From Deroplatys truncata (taxonomy: Eukaryota; Arthropoda; Insecta; Mantodea; Mantidae): DNA of 64,000 nucleotides. The notes below the pieces were generated by a model that saw only the letters and a list, made by a program, of their open reading frames with translations, had not been told where the DNA came from and ran no database searches. Where the stretch lies: NCBI GenBank assembly GCA_030765065.1, contig CM060990.1, positions 8,927,501 to 8,991,500 of the forward strand, given 5' to 3'. Below, piece after piece: positions 45,520 through 56,259 of the stretch. Within the stretch, counting starts at the first letter, position 1. Each line of letters begins with the position of its first letter. The position numbers were made by a program, and so were the translations under genes.

Positions 45520-45868
45520 GCACATGTCCCCGGGGGTCCCTGGCATTCGACACAGCTCCCAGGAGGGGTGCCCTGCTTCCCCACCAAACGCCGGGGAGAG
45601 TTATTTTCCACCGTCTTGGCGCAACGCAACAATTGTCATCACCTGGTCCTTCAACCCTGAAACAGATGGAAAGGTAATGATGGGGTCAGGAAATGATGGA
45701 CAGGAAATTCATGATAGATGGGAACTATCCCAGCATTCGCCTACCAAACCGGGGAATCCTTGTCTGATTGGTCAGCTCGACGGAAATCGAACCCGGGACG
45801 TCCCAAAGGGGTACCTCACATGTTATCTCAGAGCCATCTCGCTCAGTAACTTGGGAGGTAAACTAGTT
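45520..45868 (-). mobile_element. tRNA-derived SINE-like repeat
   Basis: On the minus strand from about 45860: TCCCAAGTTACTGAGCGAGA, then GATGGCTCTGAG as a possible A box, and CCCGGGTTCGATTTCCGTCG as an excellent B box (GGTTCGATTCC type) about 65 bases in. A body of about 280 relatively GC-rich bases follows. The 3' end and any target duplication were not resolved. Confidence 0.65.
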
Positions 45869-46824
45869 ATAAAGTGTTCTAAGGCTGGACAAGGTAATTG
45901 CATTCCAGTATCGACCTTCGCAGATAAAATTGTGTTAAAGTCTGCTTCGAGAAGGAGATGAATACTTGGGAATAGTAGAGCCATATTCTCTGCAAAAGCT
46001 TTTCTTGTGCTCCTGTAGGTTATTACTGCCCGATGGTGTGCACAACATTTCCAATGACAAGATTAATTACTCGGGAATTAGGCGTCATGAATAGACTATC
46101 AAATTGGAGATGATATTTAATGATAATTGCTGTGTCTCGACTTCTAAAATCTGAACGGAGTTCCGCATTATGTACAAAACTATGTACCGCGCATGGTGAG
46201 CTGATATCCTACAAAAGAGCAAGATCAGCATCCAAAGTGCGTGCAGTCTGCGCAAGAAGAAGAAGAAACGTTTACGGATATTGCACCTTACATATATTAT
46301 TCCAGAATAGCAGGATGAAGCATAGTCAAAAGACGAATATAGACGACAGCAACCATAATGAAAAAGCCCACGAGATGGACTATTAGGTACCATGTGCAAA
46401 GCGTACTGTAACCTTGAACTTAGGCGAGATAATAGTATCCGTCGTAACACCAGACGAGGCCAAGTTTCCAATGAAGTACTGGAATACAAAAAAATTACCA
46501 AATCAGCTTCTACTGCAACGATTCTAAACGACGGTCCCTACTGGAAACACTACGCTCCAATACATAGAAAGCACTCTTTCAGAAACCCCAGTTGGAATCT
46601 AGCTTCAGCTACGTTGTACCGTCTTTATTTGAATTAGGTTTAGCAGCAGATCCAACTCAAGGGAGTGAGCAGAAAGTGGCGAAGAACTTGTTTGAGGAGT
46701 GGACAGCAGAGGCTGTATTACCGTTGAGACAGTTCTAAGGTCGGATTCATAGGTTCAGGCGCCAGCGTTGGAAAGGACGCGGGAAAATCAAATTGTGCTT
46801 GTGGATCAGAATCCGTAGTACTTT
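45869..46824. other. Spacer, nothing recognised
   Basis: Frames of 80-138 codons occur on both strands at 46085-46637, partly overlapping in antisense. No domain recognised. Confidence 0.35.
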
Positions 46825-47750
46825 CTATGCAGTGACGTCAGAGACCACCTTTTGATCACTATCTGTGGTGAGGAAAGCTTGGTCGTGCCGTTGGGACATT
46901 ATGAAGGTCGGGTGAGTAGATACAGCCACAAGCACTGAAGAGGGAACCGGACGGCCAAATAAGGCAGGTTGGTTCAATGGCAGAGGACTCTGCTGCATCG
47001 CTATTGCGTCAACAGACGTCTTTTTACCTGCTATTATGACAGAGATGGTATCACCAGTACGAAAAATATGGTTGAGAAACGGCACATGTGATGTCACTGG
47101 GACTCTAGCTGTAAATTTCTGGTAAGGACAACTGTCTGGAAAGGTGCTGCATGCAGGCAGCTGTCCAGAGTATGTAATTGCAGGCTTCACGTAGGTACAC
47201 TAAACAGTAGATTTGAAGGGGCTGGTTTCCTCAGATCAATCTGGACAGATCTCGCTTTATTGGTGCACGAAATGTCTACCCGTTAGACCAGTATTCATAT
47301 TCAATTTTACCTATTGTAGCATATGTTTGCAAAAGAAGGTGAATTGTTTCATGAGGTAATTCACGAGGCAACCTGAAAACTCCCACATGAGTAAATTTCG
47401 CACTGGGATCGCTAGTAGTGACGGATATCATAGTGCAGTATTCTGTGGGGCCCTTGATGAGCGTGAAACAGTTGTTCAAAAACAAACACGATTTGTCAAT
47501 TTAATAAACACTAGGTTATGATTACCCACAGAGTATAGCATATCTTCTTTAATGTGTAACACCTCATCGCACCATAGATGTAGCATATCTATTGATGTAT
47601 GTCTTGGCCTGGTTTTGTCAAATGCAGCTACTAACGTGTTGAAACGGGTGAGCTTACTCCTGATCAAACGAGTTTTGAAAACACATGAAGGTGAAGATAG
47701 ATTCACCGAGACAATCACACGAAAGAAAAGCAAACAGAATATGAGCACTA
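46825..47750 (-). pseudogene. Relic of a second Tx1-like retrotransposon ORF1
   Basis: Three minus-strand frames, read in order, parallel the ORF1 at 17941-19170. They show VAAFDKTRPRHTSIDMLHLW (compare VAFNKSMQRPTAFEIHEWM), FTHVGVFRLPRELPHETIH with TYATIGKIEYEYWSNG (compare YTLVRVYNVPPETSNDRVV and ELQHYGKTLHITTDGWSGR), and KPAITYSGQLPACSTFPDSC (compare FEAYITYSGQEQVCFIC). The zinc knuckle is damaged after the first cysteines. So it is a homologous but clearly different family of the same clade, truncated (no endonuclease or RT nearby) and frameshifted. Confidence 0.78.
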
Positions 47751-48692
47751 GGTAGCATCACACACCAACCTACACAAAGGCAAGTATATGTACATAAACA
47801 GAAAGAGCTTTTACACGCTGGGGCCCATTTATTTCTACACTTCAATTGTTTTGTAATTGATGTCAGGAATTATCTCTGTTAAATGAGCATTGGATATTAT
47901 TAATTATATGGATATTTAAATAAGATTTAGGTTTGTGTGATAGGTGCGGGACTCCAACCATAAGCTTTCCACTTTTCTATGCTGAACATTCGTAGTTCAA
48001 TTGATGCCGTGGCGTGAAATCCTTAAATCTTCAATATGAAATATGAAACATAAAGAAAATACTCATAACCACACACCAATTATCTAAGACAACATACTTT
48101 ATACCATACCTCCTAAGAACCGAATATACGGGAAGGAAAAGCTTAAAAGCATCATTTGTTATTATTTTTACTTGAACAACTCCAGCTTACGAGTTTAATT
48201 GTTATGGCATTGTGCCGGATACACTGTGTTATGACACAGATGCAGTAAAAGTCAGCAGGGTTATCCGCAAAAGTGTACGTGGTATGTCTTCCCACGGCAA
48301 GTTCTTTGTTAATAGATGCACTCTAATGACTTGTCATTCCTGAAAAATATTTCTTGTTTATATGAGAACGTTCATATACACTTACAGTAGCAGATTTCTC
48401 CTTCAGCTATTTTGTATTGTAAATAAAGCTTTCAAGATCGTGGCCGTAACTATGATGTAGTTAAATATATTTGGTTTTGGATGTGTTTAGGGTAGGGGAA
48501 GATACTTATGAACTCTGCTATATATTTGAAGATGGTATAATGTGTTACCATCATTTGGTCATCTACACACGGTTATGCGTGCGCTTGAGAATGTCTCTAT
48601 GTGCCTAAGATTCCAAAGTTACCTCCGTTGTTGCAACCAGGTTTCATGTTTACGTAAAACTGCTCCAAGCGTTGTTCAAACTGCATTAACAC
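47751..48692. other. Spacer, nothing recognised
   Basis: AT-rich, without supported features, up to the start of the LTR-like repeat. Confidence 0.4.
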
Positions 48693-49110
48693 TGTGACGC
48701 AGCTGCTATGGTTCGAGCATATCGGGAAGGCGCTGACAGACCGACCGCCTCGTCGGGAAGAGATAGCGCTCTCATCCAGCGTAAACACTACAAGCATCAT
48801 CGGGAGATTGCTCTAGAACCCCGTTTCTGCCCGCCTCCCGAACATTCTAGAACTCTGTGGAAAGTTGCATCAGTTATGTAAGCGAGTTTTGTCGCAAGTG
48901 AGTGATATCATGAGTGCGTTTCTGATGCGACAAAAAGTGCTATCTTACGAGTGATTTTTGACAACTTTTGTGACGCAAGGTGAATGTTGCTACTGCAGGA
49001 CATTAGAGAAGGCTTATGTTCGACTCCCCCAACGAGTGAAGTGTGCTTCGAGCGTATTTCATTACTCCGCTAAATCGTGAGAACTAGTGAACTGACAGTG
49101 AAAACGGGAT
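48693..49110 (+). repeat. LTR-like dispersed repeat, copy 2
   Basis: Begins TGTGACGCAGCTGCTATGG and aligns with the reverse complement of 28640-29124 along its whole length (shared words TAGCGCTCTCAT, GAACATTCTAGA, TTTCTGATGCGACA, TTCGACTCCCC, TTACTCCGCTA). The two copies have diverged substantially. No coding remains lie next to it, so a solo LTR is the simplest reading; the retroelement class is not determined. Confidence 0.6.
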
Positions 49111-49214
49111 AAAGTCACAATATCCGATGTACAAAATGTCATATGGCATCTGAATTCATGTTGTTTACAATAAAACAAGTTAATAACCAGCCAGTACGGC
49201 ACTGATAAAGCTTT

Positions 49215-49285
49215 TCGTATACTACCCCTTTGCACATAACCTCTGAAAGTTTGTCGGGTGAATTATACAACATCCTATATGTGAT
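49215..49285. repeat. Terminal fragment of a Tc1-mariner-like element
   Basis: ACCTCTGAAAGTTTGTCGGG resembles the right terminal repeat of the element at 8959-10725 (ACTCTGAAAGTTTGTCGGTG). Only about 50 bases are similar and no second end was found, so it is probably a remnant or a solo end. Confidence 0.4.
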
Positions 49286-49289
49286 TCGC

Positions 49290-50485
49290 ATTATCATTGT
49301 GACTAAAGACCATTTCTGGCGAGGAACATATCGATTCTAACAAACTTTATGTATTCTATGTCTTGTTTCTTGGGGAATTAAATTGCGGCTGTATAACCTC
49401 CATGTATACTAATGCCTGCGTACTTTAGTTTCACTTATTTAATTGAAAGCCGGTATTTGAGTGTAGTGCATTTAACAGTGAAGAGTAAGGAATTAAACAA
49501 ATTAAATTAGATATTTGCTGCTGGAATTTCGCCTGTTTTCCACGCAAGACATTTTCCACAGCAATCTGAAGGTTCCTGTTGACTTTGGAAATGTTACAGG
49601 AGGGATTCTACAAAACTGATACAAAAATATCCAGTTAAAGGACTAGGAGGGTACTTTTAGTCGACGTGAAACTAAAGAAAGGAATTTTCTGCTTGTTTTG
49701 GGCACACAGAGGCACTTTGCACTTGCACAGAGTTCCAAACTTGTGGAACTCGTACTTGCGACCGTTTCAGAAACACCAAGCACGGTGAAATGTTGCACCT
49801 AAACGTAAGTAACTGATAACTATAATTATTTCATTAATTGATAGTATTTATAGTTTCCGATATTATAAATGTTACAGCATTAAAGGTAAATACATACAAA
49901 CATGCAGATTCGCTATATTTCTCAACATGTCACATATTCATTATTGCACAATCATATTTTAAATCCGTTACAAGGACGCTGGCAGTTTGAAACGTTTCCA
50001 GTCAGAGCACAAAAGGGGATGTGCACACTGTCGTGGATAAAAAGTGGCCCATTTCTCTATTCCGCAATAGTGTTTCCACCTTTAGGTAACCAACTTTTGA
50101 CTCCACCCAGGCAATATAACTTCCTTATTCGACTGGCCTAGAAAGCAGTTCAGAGGCATAAACCTGAACCAATGAATGATGTTATAATGGTTGAAAAATG
50201 AAGGAGTGGTTCTAATATCCCCTCCATGAAAAAGTTTCAGTACGGTTAGTACGCTATACAATATAATTCGGCCTTGTAGAGGAAAGGGTAAAGAATTAAT
50301 TGCATGTGTCTTTAAACTGGGTGAAGTTACTATATCTGTATCACAGCTTTCGCCAGTGACATTATTTCCGTGTTTTATATTATACTATACTATATTTATT
50401 TAAGTAGCTCCATGTTAATATTATTTTCCCCTGGAGCTTTTCATGTGTCTTAGAGAAAACTCAACATCTTCTAATATCATCATCC
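49290..50485. other. Spacer, nothing recognised
   Basis: No supported gene. One 79-codon plus-strand frame (49902-50141) is unrecognised. Confidence 0.35.
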
Positions 50486-50506
50486 CACTGGCGAACACCT
50501 CAGTTT

Positions 50507-50930
50507 ACGAGGCGTGTTTTGAAACAAGTACCAATAATTTTATAAAATAACAACATTATTCTCCAATTACTTTAATACCTTCCACTTTACACTACTTCTC
50601 CACACAGTCACCGCCGTTATTCAGGCACTAGTAACGGAAAAGCAGTTTTTGTATGCTTTCGTCAAAAAATGATTCCGCCAGTGGTGACAGCCGAGTCTGT
50701 ACTTCTTGTTTCACAGCATCATCGTCGTTGAAACGTTTACGCCAAGCAATTTCTTCAGATGAAGATACAAATGAAGATCGCTTGATTTCAAATCTAGACT
50801 GCAGGGAGGGTGGTCGAATTGTTTCCAACCAAATGATGCGATCTGATGTTGAATTTGTGTGGCCGAGGACTGTCAGTCATCATGGTTTCCCCATAAACCT
50901 CACACAGTTCGCGATAAATATTTGCTGACG
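50507..50930 (-). pseudogene. mariner/IS630-like transposase, C-terminal fragment
   Basis: The minus-strand frame 50828-50628 includes KRFNDDDAVKQEVQTRLSPL, then ESFFDESIQKLLFRY, and after a stop CLNNGGDCVEK. This is the standard C terminus of a common mariner-like group (KRFxDDDEVKxEVxxWLxxQ, FFxxGIxKLxxRYxKCLxxxGDYVEK). Just upstream, HNDSPRPHKFN keeps the trace of the HDNARPHT block with the second catalytic Asp. On the 3' side, TACGAGGCGTGTTTTGAAAC (50507-50526) looks like the element end. The N-terminal half and the other end are missing. Confidence 0.8.
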
Positions 50931-51194
50931 TAACAATTCTCGCATTCCAAAAGGAATTGCGGATCTGACTTCACAGTCGGCGGGTCGTTCGATTGTTTTG
51001 AACATTTATAAATGCTCTAAAATAGGAAAATACAAGGTGACGATCGCTCAAAGCTGCATCTGGCTTCCTAATGATTGGAGGAAGTGATCGCACATGCTCA
51101 AATTCTAAATTGCAGCGCTGGCGCGGCAAAATATTAAAATGGTAATCCTTTAACAACACGCGTCATATTAAAATAGCACCTCAGTACAGCATGG

Positions 51195-51715
51195 AAACGT
51201 CATTAGATAAAACTAAAATAATGCATTTAGAGTAGTATATCCAATGCCAAGCAAAATGTATATAAAGTCTGCAATATTAGAAAGAAGAAATGAATTGAAA
51301 TACCTAGGATACAAAAGGTCATTTGTTGATGAAGTTGATATACACGACAAAACTTTGAGGTTCATTAACACAGTGGGAATAATCAATAGTGTCTTGAAAC
51401 CAGCTTTAAAAACCATAGCAAGATCACTGTCTTATGCTATAGCAGTGAGACTTGGACCCTAAATGAAAGAGATAACTGCTACTGAGATGAGGGCTGTTGG
51501 TTACACTAATTGGGCTCTAAAGACCAATGAGTTTAACTTACAAAGGCAGTTGATGAGCCAGTACTGGAAACATACAACATTAGTAGAGCAACTGTATAGG
51601 ATGGGCCCAGAATGCATTCTTAAACCTGTGATGCAGTACATTTCTAGGGGAAACAGATCACTCGGCCGTCTGAAGAGGAGATTGAGGGAAAAATTTTTAG
51701 TGAGATCGTAACAGG
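51195..51715 (+). pseudogene. RTE/CR1-type reverse transcriptase, C-terminal fragment
   Basis: Read across frames, the plus strand shows INKTKIMHLE, the KTK block following the RT palm in RTE-type ORFs, NELKYLGYKRSFVDE-like KYLG block, then SETWTLNERD, the SETWTL block, followed by EMRAVGYTNWALKTNEFNLQ, YWKHTTLVEQLYRMGPE and GNRSLGRLKRRLREKF. That order is the standard C terminus of insect RTE-like and craft-type endonuclease-reverse transcriptases (SEMRFLR..G.TR.D...N..I...L, W..H..RM....P, GRR..GRPKKRW). 5' truncated and frameshifted, typical of incomplete retrotransposition. Confidence 0.75.
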
Positions 51716-51719
51716 CCTA

Positions 51720-52540
51720 TTACTTAGTTGGATTAAGAAGAAGATATTATATTTTATTTTTGCACCAAAATTCAATGAAGCATTGTTTTAAACGGTATTC
51801 CGCTAGTGAGAAGATAGACAACTATAGTATAACAACTTGGTAAAATCCCTCGGTCTACGAACTGTGCGAATATTCAGGAGGGATAAATCGCCCCCACTCT
51901 ACTTGTCTTTTGCCTTTAGCCATTGAGTATCCAATGAGATGCCTTAAAAATAAGTGGGCTGATACGCGGGAAACAAGTGTCACGTCACTGTTGAGAACAC
52001 AGCAATTTTATACTACAAAAAATTTAATGAGACCTTGTTTACATCGTGATAACTCAAAAACTAAAATCCTTATTCCAGTTCCGCAAAAGGTATGTTAAAG
52101 AGCACTGTTTCGAGATGATGATGATGATGATGATGATGTGCGTGTGTGATTGGTCACCCTATAAAAAATTAAAGCTGCTAGCTTTCTTTGTAAAACTTCA
52201 ATTGAAATAATTTGTATTACGAAAATCAATCAGCGAGGAACTTTTTTCCTTGAAGAGATAGCTGGAAGTGTGAAGGCTATCAAATACCCTAAAAACTACC
52301 AATTAACTTTTGGAAAATATCCTATGATAATACCGCATGCATGTGAAATGCTATCGCTAGTTATATGCAAACACTTGTTTTCACACCCGCTGTACCTTGC
52401 TCTTTGCGTGGCCTGTCATAGCAATCTCGTACAAACTCGGCATTTTTGTGTCTTGTCCTACCTCTCCAGCTGAATAGTTACAACAGTGGTGTGATTAAGT
52501 GATAAACGATTTTGTGAGAATAAAATAAAGATAAACAAGC
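51720..52540. other. Spacer with a short (GAT)n run
   Basis: Contains a (GAT)n microsatellite at about 52115-52138. Otherwise short frames only, unrecognised. Confidence 0.45.
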
Positions 52541-52890
52541 ATTAGGCGAAATTGTGGCGTGTGGTGCTTAAGTAGCGACTCAGAGGCAGGGTAGGAGAGG
52601 TATGCCGGCCCCAGGTACTTAGAGAGGGGGAATACAAAACCAGGTGAGGTACCCCTCCCAAGGGTTTTTTCAAAGCTGCTATACTATAGTTTGTACAGGT
52701 TGACGTTTTCGTTGTGACAAGGTAGAAACGCTGAGGAGGAGAAGGGCTGGCAGCATTCCCCTTGCGTGGAACAAACACTCACTCGGAACCCTTAGTGAGT
52801 CAGCTTACCTCACATGTATGCGCCTGCTGCTCTGTTACAACTGAACCAACACACCTCCCAGAAGGTAAATGGACTTGTCCAACTACTGCG
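52541..52890 (-). repeat. Possible tRNA-derived repeat, weak
   Basis: GC-richer block; on the minus strand GGTTCAGTTGTAACAGAGC and, some 45 bases later, AAGGGTTCCGAGTGAG have A- and B-box-like character. Both are degenerate and no ends were found. Confidence 0.3.
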
Positions 52891-52928
52891 CATACAGATA
52901 AGCCTGTCGCAACGAAAACATCGTACTA

Positions 52929-53215
52929 TAATGTTACCCTTTTGCATTTCGGCCATCTTGTGGGTGAAGTAAAGCACTTTGCCATTCCAGAGGCTAGAAT
53001 TATACTCAAGGAATGTAGGTGGTCACGCTGGCAGAGGGTGAGGCTATTCCTCTAGTGAGAACATGGACAACTAGTCTGTAATGTTACCCTTCTGTAGTTC
53101 GGTCATCTTATGTGTGAAGTAAAGTACCTTGCCAATCCAGTGGCTAATATAAGTCTCGAGGAATAGAGGTGGTCTTGTTGGCAGTGAGTGGGGCTAGATT
53201 TGTCAGTAGCAACAT
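52929..53215. repeat. Tandem duplication, 150-bp period
   Basis: Two diverged copies start at TAATGTTACCCTT (52929 and 53079). Shared order: TTCGGYCATCTT, GTGAAGTAAAG, CCTTGCCA-like, AGGTGGTC and GGCAG. The copies differ at perhaps one base in five, so the duplication is old. Confidence 0.8.
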
Positions 53216-53219
53216 AAAC

Positions 53220-54545
53220 AGCTGCGGTTCATTAGGATCACATTTTATGTACGTCAGTATACAATGGTACTTTAGTCACGGTATATCTTCTTTTGTAAAA
53301 CTACCGTTCATCACTATCTTTTTCACGCATGGAGCGTGAAAACTGGCTATAGTTTAACTCCTTTAGTCTGATTCGTGTTTCTATTTTCACTTTTATGTTA
53401 GCAGGGGAATAAATTTGTGGTTTCGCGTTCAGAGAAACAGCGACACATTCACTGAGATATATTTTCTGGTTAAGAGTTGCATATAAATATCATTTAAGCA
53501 GAATATATGTTCGTTATTTCGATTTTCCGAATTTATCGTTTATATTGACAACACGAGATGTATCGAAAGATATAACCGTGTGTTTGAATACGCGTACTGG
53601 TTCATGCTCCTGTCACGAAAAAACAAAACAACTAGCAACAGTTCTTTGCTTTTAGAAGAACCAAAACCCCAGCTTTATGATGGTGCATATTTCAATTCTT
53701 TCAGCTATCAAAGTCCTAAATTTCAGTTGATGTTAGAGCAGAGTTGAAGGGAGGCGCACTCCAATGTGTGTAAAAGCCAAACGCTGCATCTATGAAAAAC
53801 GTGTCCCGTGTGAAGGTAAGAGCCTGGGGGATATTGCAATTTTTATGCATGTCATGTGTTATCGTTCTATAACGATTTTGTGCTTTTGTTGTATCTTTGT
53901 TTATTTCTGTGCTGTTCTCCGTAGCGTTATTTCCCCAGTTCATAGCTACGAGCAATTTTACAAAATTGAGATATGTTAGCTCCGCATGTCCTTGTAATAA
54001 TATACTTTTTAAAACATTCTCTAAAATGTCAGATAACTACGAGCATATAAAAATAAACCACAATACCATGACAAGTTAGAACAGAAGCGGGAGCAGTTCT
54101 GCATTCAACGTTATGCTTAAAATTAAGAAATCCACATGCAATTCCTCTGTTCTTATAAAAGCATACTTAGTTAAGTATACAAAGCAGATCCCAACACCAC
54201 AGCTTAGCAATAACATTCTTTGCGTTTTTGCAGGAAACTGTATGTGTGAAATAGCACACTAAACAAAATAAAAGTAACCAATCGATGGGTATTGCATTTT
54301 CAAACTGCTCTGAAAGGGATACAATAAGGAAATACTTACGCAAACCACAAAAACACTGATTTACCATTGCCAAAACATACAAGCTATGTACACTTTATGA
54401 GATACAGGAAACAACGAACAGCTTGTATACCTATATTTGACGATGATATTTGCTCTAGTTAAGAGATTATATGGTCGTAATAATGTAGTATTTGTACATG
54501 GCGGACACTATTTTTTGCAAATGTTGTCATGCGTGACGTCATTTA
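53220..54545. other. Spacer, nothing recognised
   Basis: AT-rich with short frames on both strands, none recognisable. Confidence 0.4.
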
Positions 54546-54549
54546 GAAG

Positions 54550-55944
54550 ATACCGATACGACGGCAAAGAACTCCGATAAGCAGGCAATAAACGCCAATA
54601 CATTGTGGACAAATATCTCCGGTACGTAAGAAGCTAAAACCGACAATACATAGGACGGAATAACTCCGGCACACAGGAGGTAAAGAACGGTGGTACTTGA
54701 GACGCAAAAAACATCAGTACAAAGGAGGCAAAAACTCCGGGACGTAGGACGCAAAGAACTTCGTCATAGAGGAGGCAAAGAAACCCGGTAGACAGGAGAT
54801 GAACTCCGGTACATGGGAGGCAAATATCTCCGGTACGTAAAAGGCAATAAACTTCGTTACATAAGGGAAAAAATTCCGGTACATAGGAGACAAGGAACGA
54901 CGGTACATGGCAAATAACTCCGGTACATATGGGCAAAAACTCCAGTACATAGGAGATAAACAACCCAGCTGCATAGGACGCAAATAACTCCAGTACATAG
55001 GAGGCAAAGAACTCCGGTACATAAGAGGAAATGAACTCCTGTACATAGGGACAAACAACTTCGGTATATAGGAGGTAAAGTAATCCGATACAGAGAAGCC
55101 AAAGAACTCCGGTACACAGGGGGAAGGAACGCGGTACAGAGAAAGCAAAGAACTCCGGTACATAGGAGGCAAAGAGCTCCAATACAGAGGAGGCAAAGAA
55201 CTCTGGTATATAGGAGGCAAAGAGATCCGATACTTAGGAGGCAAAGAACTCCGGTATATAAGAGGCAAAGGAATCTGGTTCATACGAGGCAAATAAACGG
55301 AGTACATAGACGCCAAAGAACTCCGGTACATAGAAGGAAAATAACTTCAGCACATAGGAAGGAAATAATTCCGGTACATAGAAGGCAAAAAACTTCAGTA
55401 TATTGAAAGCAAACAGCTCCAGTACATAGGAGGAAAATTACTCCGGTACATAGGAGGTTAAAGAACTCCAATACATAGAAGACAACTAACTCCAGTACAT
55501 AGGAGGCAAAGAAATCCGGTACATAGGAGAAAACGAACTTCAGTACAAAAGAGGTCAAAGAACTCCCGTAGATAGGGCACAAATAACTCCAGTATATAGG
55601 AGGCAAATAAATCCGGTACGTAGGAAGAATGAATCATTACACAGCAGGCAAAGAACTCCGTTACACAGGAGGCAAAGAATTTCAATACATAGGATACAAA
55701 GAACTTCGGTACAGAGGAGGCCGATAAATCCGGTACACGGAAGCCAATAACTCCGGCACATAAAAGGCAAAAATTCCAATACATAGGAGGCAAAGAACAC
55801 AAGTACATTGGATGAAGAAAACTACGGTACATAGGAAGCAAATAAATCCGGTACATAGGATGAAACGAACTCCAGTACGTAGGAGACAAAGGCTGTAGTA
55901 CTGAGGAGGCAAGAATTCCGGTACATAAGAGGCAAAAAACTCCG
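54550..55944. repeat. 24-bp minisatellite array, left part
   Basis: Roughly 58 tandem copies of AACTCCGGTACATAGGAGGCAAAG and variants. Because 24 is a multiple of three, minus-strand frames stay open for up to 205 codons and spell repeating octapeptides (MYRSSLPP in one register, PEFFASYV and LLCTGVLC in the others). All three minus-strand registers are open, and units vary freely at positions that change the peptide. I therefore treat the frames as by-products of the repeat. Confidence 0.95.
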
Positions 55945-56259
55945 GTGATTAAGTTTAAAGATTGAGTTTTATTTATGGACGCTCTTTAACTGCTAAGGTC
56001 CTTAGCGTCCCATTTTATATTAGGCGTGAAGGACCGTTAATTTTGCTCAGAGGCCTCTTTATCAGGTTTGAGGTTCGTTTACGTGCCGTAAATCTACGAC
56101 ACGAGACCACCCGCTTTACTTCCCTTCCGACGGAAGCCATGCTAAGGATTCTTACTCCCGAAAAAATCCACCGCCCTCCGACGGCTTGACCCGCGAACTC
56201 GGGAACTAGAGGCTAGCATGGTAGCCACTACACCACGGAGGACGACTTCAGTGATTAAG
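55945..56259 (-). mobile_element. tRNA-derived SINE (family A), full copy inside minisatellite
   Basis: The exact 9-bp direct repeat GTGATTAAG flanks it (55945-55953 and 56251-56259). The minus-strand element starts TGAAGTCGTCCTCCGTGGTG with an A-box head (GTGGTGTAGTGGCTACC), then a degenerate B box (GAGTTCGCGGGTCAAGCC), a body with CCTTAGCATGGCTTCC, GGAAGGGAAGTAAAGC and GTGTCGTAGATTTACGGCAC, and a 3' end GCGTCCATAAATAAAACTCAATCTTTAAA. Two other copies (36594-36795 and 63813-64000) define the family. This is the only complete copy here. Confidence 0.9.

Noticed and set aside
45237..45961. Two plus-strand frames of about 146 codons
   Set aside because: They overlap each other and read antisense through a tRNA-derived repeat. 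No domain.
46085..46637. Overlapping frames of 138, 88 and 81 codons as a small gene
   Set aside because: They lie on both strands over the same bases and have no recognisable domain or repeat partner in the window.
54634..55889. Long minus-strand open frames with octapeptide repeats (MYRSSLPP and relatives), like a repetitive secreted or cuticle protein
   Set aside because: All three minus-strand registers are open and the 24-bp period is a multiple of three, so the frames follow from the repeat. Units change freely at amino-acid-altering positions, and frames also occur on the other side of the SINE insertion in unrelated registers.
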